In this document: in pieces, positions 1-5,020 of the stretch
Numbering within the stretch: position 1 is the stretch's first letter
Layout: the number at the start of each line of letters is the position of its first letter
Assembly (NCBI GenBank): GCA_007120915.1
Contig: SKMT01000300.1
Location: 1 to 6,572 of the forward strand
Direction: 5' to 3'
From: Myxococcales bacterium
Lineage (GTDB): Bacteria; Myxococcota_A; Bradymonadia; Bradymonadales; Bradymonadaceae
Length of the DNA stretch: 6,572 nt
Notes under the pieces: model-generated
The model's input: only the letters and a program-made list of their open reading frames with translations
Databases searched by the model: none
Told to the model about the DNA's origin: nothing
Made by a program: the position numbers and the translations under genes

Positions 1-2
1 GT

Positions 3-194
3 CCAAGATCCGTGATACTGCCTACGGGGAAGAGGCGGTTGCTCCAGAAGGCGAAAGTCGACGGCCCGATGATCCATGACGCAAGAATCGCAGCCATCTG
101 TATTGCTCACGAGGTCAATCGGCTCTGGTCTGCCGATCGCGACCTCGGCAGGTTTGCTCAGTTGACCGTCGAGACTCCGCTGACCGATGGATAG
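3..194 (+). CDS. PIN-domain ribonuclease (VapC-type toxin), C-terminal part only
   Basis: This is the last 63 codons of an open frame that enters from before the window; the start is not visible, and the GTG at 12 is probably internal. The tail matches the end of VapC-family PIN domains. It has the acidic motif HDAR, an alanine-rich helix (IAAICIAHEV), then LWSADRDLGRF and a final VETPL, which corresponds to the usual 'T.D.DF.rf..l.v.nPl' ending. The aspartates in HDAR and ADRD are the expected metal-binding residues of the family. PIN toxins are Mg2+-dependent endoribonucleases, normally encoded just after a cognate antitoxin; an antitoxin would lie outside the window. The gene ends at a TAG about ten bases before a large repeat element. 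The family call is fairly secure, but whether the protein is intact or active cannot be judged. Confidence 0.72.
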   Translation, partial: PRSVILPTGKRRLLQKAKVDGPMIHDARIAAICIAHEVNRLWSADRDLGRFAQLTVETPLTDG

Positions 195-211
195 GCGAGT
201 GGAGCGCTGGG

Positions 212-265
212 GCGCTGGGACGCGGAGGCGCGGAGCGCTGGGACGCGGAGGCGCGGAGCGCTGGG
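212..265 (+). repeat. 23-bp tandem repeat, about 2.4 copies
   Basis: Copies begin at 212, 235 and 258. The first two are identical over 23 bases; the third runs 8 bases before diverging at 266. Each copy starts GCGCTGGGACGCGGA. It lies in the left arm of the large inverted-repeat element and probably arose by slippage or local duplication. Confidence 0.8.
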
Positions 266-284
266 GCGTGGAACGCGGAAAATG

Positions 285-351
285 AACGCTGGTCGCGGAA
301 ACTGGACGCGAAACGCTGAAGAGGTCGCGAAGATGAAGCGAAACCGCGAAG
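285..351 (+). repeat. Left arm of 67-bp core inverted repeat
   Basis: This segment is complementary to 550-616 over 67 bases with five mismatches (my own base-by-base comparison) and no gaps. The mismatches pair 292 with 609, 293 with 608, 295 with 606, 301 with 600 and 344 with 557. The first three are G-T or T-G, so they remain G-U pairs in a + strand RNA and leave 65 of 67 positions pairable. In a - strand RNA the same positions would be C-A clashes. This bias favours a + strand transcript, but it rests on three positions only. Confidence 0.85.
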
Positions 352-549
352 TTGGGGAGGCCTGCGGTATCCGACGACTTCATCCACCGCAACGGGGGCC
401 AGACGCACGGGCGGCAGACGGAATGGATCAGCCACATACCAACTCACAACGGACAGCCCATGCCAGGTCTCAACGGGTAGGAACCAATTTTACACCAGGC
501 ACCGGGGGCATGAGGTACCGGGCAGCATGAAACCAGAAGAGGTCACAGT

Positions 550-616
550 CTTCGCGATTTCGCTTCATCTTCGCGACCTCTTCAGCGTTTCGCGTCCAGG
601 TTCCGTGGTCAGCGTT
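550..616 (+). repeat. Right arm of 67-bp core inverted repeat
   Basis: This is the partner of 285-351. It includes a 42-bp block (558-599) that is perfectly complementary to 302-343. With the left arm it would form a long hairpin closing a 198-nt loop (352-549). Downstream it continues into the CCAGCG-rich low-complexity tail. Confidence 0.85.
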
Positions 617-709
617 TCGCTTCCGGGCTCCGCGTTTCGCTTCCGCGTTCCGCGTCTCAGCGCCCAGCGTTCAGCGCCCAGCGTCTCAGCGCCCAGCGTC
701 TCAGCGCCG

Positions 710-767
710 CAGCGTTCCGCGACTCAGCGTCCAGCGTGTCAGCGCTCCAGCGTTCCGCGACTCAGCG
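710..767 (+). repeat. Direct repeat of a 20-bp word in the right arm
   Basis: The word CAGCGTTCCGCGACTCAGCG occurs at 710-729 and again, identically, at 748-767, a period of 38 bases. It sits among many imperfect CAGCGCCCAGCGTCT-like units between about 657 and 775, so it reflects local duplication inside the low-complexity arm. Its period differs from that of the left arm, so the outer arms are not simple mirror images. Confidence 0.75.
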
Positions 768-795
768 CCCCGGTGCCCCGCGTTTCGCGCTTCTG

Positions 796-884
796 CCAGT
801 GATAACTGCCGGATCCGCAGACAAATCGTCGCTCGTCGATTAGGATGATGGTTCGAGCCCGGTCAGCAATCACCTGACGCGATA
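796..884. other. Intergenic stretch before the twin lipoprotein genes
   Basis: This is 89 bases of ordinary composition between the repeat element and the first lipoprotein gene. Any promoter for the pair should lie here. A TAGGAT at 841-846 resembles a -10 box, but nothing like TTGACA lies at the right distance upstream, so no promoter is called. No ribosome-binding site is visible before 885. Confidence 0.4.
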
Positions 885-1517
885 ATGACAAACCGACGAA
901 TGAAGATGTCGCCGACATACGTGCTGCTCGTCGGCGCGGTGCTCGCCGCCGGCGTGCCCGGCTGTGATGCCCGGGAGCACAGCGCCCCCCATGGCGACCA
1001 AAAACAGCAGGCCGAGCCCGCCGAGTATCAACCGGTGCCGGACCACAAGGCGGTGCTGCAAATCAGCGGCGAGTCCATCCACTCCATGCCAACCAATCTG
1101 GAGCCCGGCGATCGGGTCGACCTGATTGCCACCTTTGCCGACGATCTATCCCACAGTGACGAACCGACGGCAGTCCGCATGCTCCAGCGGGTGCTGGTGC
1201 TGGAGGTAGACGATCGGCGCGACACCAATAGTCTCAGCGTCGCCGTCGCAGATCCGGAGCCGGGGGAGCTGATCGCCGCGCAGAACGACGCAACATTTAC
1301 GGTGGTCACCCGCCACCCCGACAACGACGACAGATACACTGCAGGCGGCTACACCCTGTCGAAAGCATTCGATGATCTGGACGACTTCGCCCGTGATCGC
1401 TCCGAACGTGCCGAGCCACCACCGCCGACGGTTCCCCCCTCGCCCTGCGCGCCGGATGAGCAATACGACCCGGACACCGAAGAGTGCGAGCAGTCCATAC
1501 GGATTATGACGGACTAA
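885..1517 (+). CDS. Lipoprotein with SAF/RcpC (CpaB-like) domain, first of a tandem pair
   Basis: This 210-residue protein has a lipoprotein signal: basic residues, a hydrophobic stretch (about 10-24) and the lipobox VPGC with Cys27. Residues 53-84 (DHKAVLQI...LEPGDRVDLIATF), 96-110 (AVRMLQRVLVLEVDD) and 116-146 (SLSVAVADPEPGELIAAQND...) follow the order of the SAF/RcpC region of CpaB. In that family the matching segments are 'LxPGdRVDV', 'iLQnVrVLav' and 'tVTLevtPeqAekLalA'. CpaB/RcpC proteins help build the Flp/Tad pilus in the periplasm and outer membrane. The tail holds a proline-rich run and a two-cysteine motif (C188, D191, Y194, C201). No start has a visible Shine-Dalgarno; 885 is used because it supplies the positive N-region, and ATGs at 900 and 906 remain possible. 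The next gene begins one base after the stop. Domain call by eye: moderate. Role in pilus assembly: inference. Confidence 0.68.
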   Translation: MTNRRMKMSPTYVLLVGAVLAAGVPGCDAREHSAPHGDQKQQAEPAEYQPVPDHKAVLQISGESIHSMPTNLEPGDRVDLIATFADDLSHSDEPTAVRMLQRVLVLEVDDRRDTNSLSVAVADPEPGELIAAQNDATFTVVTRHPDNDDRYTAGGYTLSKAFDDLDDFARDRSERAEPPPPTVPPSPCAPDEQYDPDTEECEQSIRIMTD

Positions 1518-1518
1518 G

Positions 1519-2244
1519 ATGTCCCATTCATCTACAGCTCCCCGCTGCATCACGCGACTCGGTATCGTCGCAGTGGCCGCCGTCATCACCTGCACGTCGG
1601 CCTGTATTGACGGCTCCACCGCCGAACCGGAACAGCCAAATGAGCGGGAATCGTCTGCCAATGCCGCTGATGAGCCCGCCGAGCCGGCCGACATCGAGCT
1701 GGATGACCACAAATTCGCCATCGAAGTTCCCGAGCAGACCATCCGCACCGTCGCCCCGGGCATCGAGCCCGGTTCTCGCGTCGATCTGTATGCCAGCTTT
1801 TCGGTCGATGAGATCCGACAGTTGGACACCGAAGCCGGCTGGATCGATGCCATCGGCGAAGTCGACGATGACAGCGTCACCATCGCGGTTCTGCAGGATG
1901 TGGTCACAGTCGATGTCGATGTAGTAGATGACGAAGCGACGCGACCAGAGGCGCGAAGCATCACCGTCAGCGCGACGAAAGAAGAGACACAGATGCTCGC
2001 CGTCATCCAGCCCATCGCACGCTTCGACGTAGTCAGGCGAAGCGTCGAACCCTCCGGAGTGCAACCGGTGTACAGCTTTTCGGCGACCCACGCCGTTGAA
2101 GATGCTCAGCATTTGAGGGGCCGACGCCCGGGGCTGATGCATCGTGAAGAAGAACAACCACGCTGCGGCCAGGATCACGAGTACAACGAAGAGCGCGAAC
2201 TCTGCGTGCCCATCAACAGCCCCTGTCTGGGCGGTGGGTGGTAG
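1519..2244 (+). CDS. Lipoprotein with SAF/RcpC (CpaB-like) domain, second of a tandem pair
   Basis: This 241-residue paralogue of the preceding gene starts one base after its stop, so the two are probably translationally coupled. The signal peptide (hydrophobic about 14-24) ends in lipobox TSAC with Cys29, followed by an acidic linker. The core aligns with the first protein: 63-94 (DHKFAIEV...IEPGSRVDLYASF), 121-138 (VLQDV followed by a V/D-rich strand) and 147-177 (SITVSATKEETQMLAVIQ...). These blocks match CpaB/RcpC landmarks, again without the N-terminal transmembrane helix usual for CpaB. The tail has C216, D219, Y222, E227 and C229 with the same spacing as in the paralogue, plus C236. 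The two proteins have diverged strongly outside the anchors, so the duplication is old or the copies have different jobs. They could form a heteromeric envelope assembly; that is inference. Confidence 0.68.
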   Translation: MSHSSTAPRCITRLGIVAVAAVITCTSACIDGSTAEPEQPNERESSANAADEPAEPADIELDDHKFAIEVPEQTIRTVAPGIEPGSRVDLYASFSVDEIRQLDTEAGWIDAIGEVDDDSVTIAVLQDVVTVDVDVVDDEATRPEARSITVSATKEETQMLAVIQPIARFDVVRRSVEPSGVQPVYSFSATHAVEDAQHLRGRRPGLMHREEEQPRCGQDHEYNEERELCVPINSPCLGGGW

Positions 2245-2300
2245 CAGAGTGGCGTCACACATCCCGAGACACACGACCCAAGACCCATCACGGTGCTTCC

Positions 2301-3353
2301 ATGAACGACAGCCGTCTGACCTACCCACAATCCACCCAGGCGAAGCGCGCGCGCAGTCTCGTCGAATCGCTGCAGGAGAGACTCGTCGAATCGATGGAAC
2401 GGATCGGAGAGACCTTCGACGATCCCGGATTCCGTCCCATCCGCTGGCTGCGCGACGAGGGCCGCCACGGCGGCGGGCGCCGCTTCGCCACCGAGTTGTC
2501 ACCGCTGTTCAACCGGGCCTCCGTCAACGTGTCGACGGTGCACTACGACGATGTCCCCGACAAACCACTGGCGTCGGCCACCGCCCTGTCGGCGATCATC
2601 CACCCCGCCCACCCGCAGGCGCCGTCGATGCACACCCACATCAGCTTCACCGAGCTTCGCGACGACCACAGCTACTGGCGGATCATGGCCGATCTGAATC
2701 CGTCGATCGAAAACCGGGCCCACAAAAAGCGGTTTGACGCGATGCTTGAAGACGCAGCCGGTCAGCATTTTGAAGAGGGTCAGGCGCAGGGAGAGCGCTA
2801 CTTCTACATCCCGGCGTTGGACCGCCACCGCGGGGTTTCCCACTTCTACCTGGAGCGGTTCAGCCTCGGCAGTTGTGACGAAAACCGGCGGTTCGCCCAA
2901 GACTTCGGCCAGGCCGTCATCGACGAGTATGCGGCCATCGTTGACGACGCCCTCGACAGCGCCGACGAGCCGACGGATGAGTTGAAGCAAAAGCAGCTCG
3001 CCTACCACACGCTCTACTTCCTCCAGGTGCTGACACTGGACCGGGGCACCACCTCGGGGCTGTTGGTGCACGACCAGAACGACGTCGGCATTCTGGCGTC
3101 GTTGCCCGCCTACATCGACCGAGCACTTCTGGAGTCGTGGATCGACGACGTACCCGCCCCGCAGGACAAACTGGTCGAAAACCTGCTCGAAGTGCTGCCC
3201 GACGAACACCCCTGCCGAGTCAGCGACGAAGACCGCGCCGAACTGGCGGTGGTTGCCAGACAGCACTACCGGGCGCATCCGGAGGCCAAAAAGCTTCTGG
3301 CCCGCGGCGACGTGGTCCCCCCCACGGTGGACAACCACGGCGGCAAGTCGTGA
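2301..3353 (+). CDS. Divergent HemF-like (aerobic coproporphyrinogen III oxidase family) protein
   Basis: The protein has 350 residues. HemF converts coproporphyrinogen III to protoporphyrinogen IX with oxygen. Landmarks appear in the right order: GGGRR (57-61), SVNVSTV (74-80), SAIIHP...SMHTH (97-113), ADLNP (130-134, family 'FDLTP'), YFYIPALDRHRG (167-178, family 'YFYLKHRNEQRG'), LDRGTTSGL (246-254, family 'WDRGTLFGL') and ILASLPA (264-270, family 'ILMSMPP'). Against my memory of E. coli HemF, H101 and H111 match metal ligand H96 and proton donor H106. The positions of H145 and H175 fall on about K143 and A172. The substrate-binding N108/R110 and GGR258-260 also appear changed (H113/S115 and HDQN). 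About 50 extra residues follow the usual end. ATG 2301 is preferred over GTG 2238, which would overlap the previous gene and add 21 featureless residues; neither has a clear ribosome-binding site. Family membership is likely; heme synthesis activity is doubtful. Confidence 0.72.
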   Translation: MNDSRLTYPQSTQAKRARSLVESLQERLVESMERIGETFDDPGFRPIRWLRDEGRHGGGRRFATELSPLFNRASVNVSTVHYDDVPDKPLASATALSAIIHPAHPQAPSMHTHISFTELRDDHSYWRIMADLNPSIENRAHKKRFDAMLEDAAGQHFEEGQAQGERYFYIPALDRHRGVSHFYLERFSLGSCDENRRFAQDFGQAVIDEYAAIVDDALDSADEPTDELKQKQLAYHTLYFLQVLTLDRGTTSGLLVHDQNDVGILASLPAYIDRALLESWIDDVPAPQDKLVENLLEVLPDEHPCRVSDEDRAELAVVARQHYRAHPEAKKLLARGDVVPPTVDNHGGKS

Positions 3354-3473
3354 GTCCCGGGAGCGCGTCCTGCCAGGTCGCAGGGGACACAGCTTTGCCA
3401 TCACCGCCTCGTTGTGTTCCAATCCGGCGTCGCACCCCGTCGTTTGGAGCGATTCACCGAGCCGAGAGACGTT
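3354..3473. other. Intergenic gap with a small hairpin
   Basis: The 120 bases between the HemF-like gene and the SRPBCC gene contain a short hairpin. CCTGC at 3369-3373 pairs with GCAGG at 3380-3384 around a 6-base loop. No T-run follows, so it is not called as an intrinsic terminator. No convincing promoter was found, although the gap is large enough for one. Confidence 0.35.
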
Positions 3474-4049
3474 ATGAGAAACATCCTGATCGCCGCCGTC
3501 GCACTGATCACCGTTGTGGTCGCGGTATTCGCTGTCATCGTGTCGATGCAGCCCGACGAATACGAGGTGAAGCGAACGGCGACCATCGACGCCCCCGCCG
3601 CAGTGGTGTTCGAACAGGTCGAGGATTTCCAACGGTGGGACCACTGGTCGCCCTGGGCGAAGCGAGTGCCCGAGGACAAGGAGCAGTTCGACGGCGCCGA
3701 CCGCGGCGAAGGCGCGATCTACCAGTGGGCATCGCCGGACCGGAATGTCGGCGCCGGGCGCATGACCATCATCGAGGCGAACCCCGCGGAATACATCGAG
3801 ATCAAACTGGAGTTTTTCGAACCCTCCGAGGCGACGACGACCACCACCTTCGACTTCAACGCCGTCGACGACGCCACCACGGAGGTGACCTGGCGGATGT
3901 CCGGGGAGAACAACTTTCTGTCGAAGGCGATGGGGCTGTTCATGAACATCGAAGAGATGATCGGCGAGGACTACGAACGGGGGCTGGAACAACTCGACGA
4001 GGTTTCCCGCAAACAGATAGAGGACCGGGAAGATGACGAAAACGATTGA
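3474..4049 (+). CDS. Membrane-anchored SRPBCC (START/polyketide cyclase-like) protein
   Basis: The protein has 191 residues. It begins with one hydrophobic helix (about 3-24, with a single Arg at position 2) that is either a membrane anchor or an uncleaved signal. A START-like helix-grip fold follows: YEVKRTATIDAPAAVVFEQV (30-49), the typical DFQRWDHWSPWAKR (51-64), a G-rich GEGAIYQW segment (78-85), VGAGRMTIIEANP (92-104), a strand with FFEP (114-117), a T-rich strand and TEVTWRMSG (136-144). Its last helix holds NIEEMIGEDYERGLEQLDE, the usual ending of this family. SRPBCC proteins bind hydrophobic ligands in a deep cavity; the ligand here cannot be read from sequence. ATG 3474 is chosen because it directly precedes the hydrophobic helix and a weak GAGAG lies five bases upstream. 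The C-terminus is very acidic. Family call secure; function unknown. Confidence 0.85.
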   Translation: MRNILIAAVALITVVVAVFAVIVSMQPDEYEVKRTATIDAPAAVVFEQVEDFQRWDHWSPWAKRVPEDKEQFDGADRGEGAIYQWASPDRNVGAGRMTIIEANPAEYIEIKLEFFEPSEATTTTTFDFNAVDDATTEVTWRMSGENNFLSKAMGLFMNIEEMIGEDYERGLEQLDEVSRKQIEDREDDEND

Positions 4050-4092
4050 TCCCCTGAAAACCCCCGCTACATCCTTCGTTGCGTTCTCACCC

Positions 4093-4097
4093 AGGAG
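4093..4097 (+). promoter_or_regulatory. Shine-Dalgarno AGGAG deciding a GTG start
   Basis: AGGAG lies eight bases before the GTG at 4106. It is the best ribosome-binding site in the window. It supports starting the DUF432-like gene at GTG 4106 rather than at the in-frame TTG at 4079, which lies upstream of this site. Confidence 0.75.
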
Positions 4098-4105
4098 CTG
4101 ATCCC

Positions 4106-4966
4106 GTGGAAGATACCGACGCTATCTCCGAGCCTTCTGTGTGGTGGGGCACGTTTACCGTCGCCGCCGACACGGGCGGACGCTGGGAGGTCGGCCCCAC
4201 CACACTCTGGCTGTACCGAACCCCGCGCGAGTGGCGCGTGCTGCATCGGGCGCCGACAAGTCCGTCCACCACCGATCCGATGAGCAACCGAAGTGGAGTG
4301 ACCGTACCGATGGAGCCCGACGAGATCGACGAGGTGCTCAGTCCCGACGCCCAGGGCATCACGACAACTCGCCACACCTTCCGCAAAACAGGCGACCAGA
4401 TTACGTTGCGCCCGGCACTGGCGGACCGGCGGGTCGTCTCGCGGCCCGACCACCCGATACAGGTTCCGACGAAGGAAGCGGTCACCCTCTATCTGAGCAC
4501 CCCGCTGTGGATTCAGATCGTGTTGCCCGACTCCGATCAAAAAATTCAGGAGTTGCCCTCCCACCGGATGTCCGACACCTGGTTTGGAAATACGACGACC
4601 AACGGGGAGTTTTGTTACGCCTCGCGGATGTCCGGGCGCCTGGAACTGGAGCGCGTCCCGCGTCGGCTGCACCGGGCGGTCACGCCGCTGAAAATCACCA
4701 ACAAAGGAGAGGAGCCGCTCTTGTTGGAACGCGTCCAACTGCCGGTTCCCTACCTGTCGCTGTATATGACCTCCCAGGATGATTTGTGGACCGACACCGT
4801 GCAGATGACCCGCAAACCGGGAACGCAGGGCGCTGACATCCAGATCAAGAGCGGGCCGCCGGCGCATGCCGGGGACGCCAGGTTGCTGCAGCCACCGCGA
4901 AACGAAGCCAAAACGGGGCTGTTCACCAGCGGTTTCGGCGCCTTCGGATCGCTGTTTGGCGTTTGA
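4106..4966 (+). CDS. DUF432-like protein, likely partner of the adjacent MscS channel
   Basis: This 286-residue protein has no signal peptide. It resembles the DUF432 family: an N-terminal strand pair, WWGTFTVAADTGGRWEVGPTTLWLYR (13-38), then RPDHPIQVPTKEAVTLYLSTPLWIQIVLP (113-141), then RMSDTWFGNTTTNGEFCYASRMSGRL (154-179), and a beta-rich part with LKITNKGEEPLLLERVQLPVPYLSLY (195-220). DUF432 proteins are uncharacterised; to my knowledge they often sit beside mscS-type genes, as here, where the channel gene starts 54 bases after this stop. A cytosolic accessory or regulatory role for the channel is a reasonable inference but unproven. The glycine- and phenylalanine-rich C-terminus (about 271-286) is unusual for a soluble protein and might contact membrane or channel. 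The GTG start is set by a good AGGAG. The family call is by eye, since no profile search was possible. Confidence 0.68.
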   Translation: MEDTDAISEPSVWWGTFTVAADTGGRWEVGPTTLWLYRTPREWRVLHRAPTSPSTTDPMSNRSGVTVPMEPDEIDEVLSPDAQGITTTRHTFRKTGDQITLRPALADRRVVSRPDHPIQVPTKEAVTLYLSTPLWIQIVLPDSDQKIQELPSHRMSDTWFGNTTTNGEFCYASRMSGRLELERVPRRLHRAVTPLKITNKGEEPLLLERVQLPVPYLSLYMTSQDDLWTDTVQMTRKPGTQGADIQIKSGPPAHAGDARLLQPPRNEAKTGLFTSGFGAFGSLFGV

Positions 4967-5020
4967 TTGGAAACCGCCCATGCTCGGTTAAGCCTTAGTC
5001 GAAACGAACACAGGTACGTG

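Larger units (their letters stand above)
199..795. repeat. Large intergenic inverted-repeat element with low-complexity arms
   Basis: This 0.6-kb stretch has no credible gene. The left arm (about 199-351) is built from G-rich words such as GCGCTGGG, ACGCGGA and GCGAAG. The right arm (about 550-795) is built from their complements (CCAGCG, TCCGCG, CTTCGCG). The arms are best matched nearest the centre, where 285-351 pairs with 550-616. Further out the match decays into shared vocabulary, for example 267-280 against 641-654 (13 of 14). A loop of ordinary composition, 352-549, lies between them. Short open frames cross the arms, but their proteins are translated repeats (runs such as SAPSVSAP) and are not believable genes. 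The element could be a structured RNA, a nonautonomous mobile element, or a decayed insertion site; the sequence alone does not decide. Confidence 0.75.

Noticed and set aside
115..447. Open frame on the - strand across the left repeat arm
   Set aside because: Its protein is R/S/A-rich translated repeat that also overlaps the PIN gene; no domain or start signal is visible.
282..530. Short + strand open frame through the left core and loop
   Set aside because: It begins inside the inverted-repeat arm, has no ribosome-binding site and no recognisable domain.
195..800. CRISPR array
   Set aside because: Repeats are low-complexity, variably spaced and lack unique spacers of constant length; no cas gene is present.
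527..802. Short + strand open frame through the right repeat arm
   Set aside because: The product is a low-complexity translation of CCAGCG units (SAPSVSAPQRSA-like), as expected from repeat DNA.
848..866. tRNA-like T-arm motif GGTTCGAGCCCGG
   Set aside because: Flanks do not form a T-stem, and no anticodon arm, D-arm or acceptor stem can be drawn upstream; probably chance or a relic too decayed to support.
1528..2502. Long - strand open frame opposite the second lipoprotein gene
   Set aside because: It spans a gene boundary on the + strand and shows no domain, whereas the + frame has a signal peptide, lipobox and a paralogue next door.
3367..3390. Intrinsic terminator after the HemF-like gene
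   Set aside because: A short hairpin exists, but no T-run follows it.
2499..3992. Long (497-residue) open frame on the - strand
   Set aside because: It is antisense to two well-supported genes (HemF-like and SRPBCC), and its V/G/R/H-rich composition is typical of a shadow frame in GC-rich DNA.
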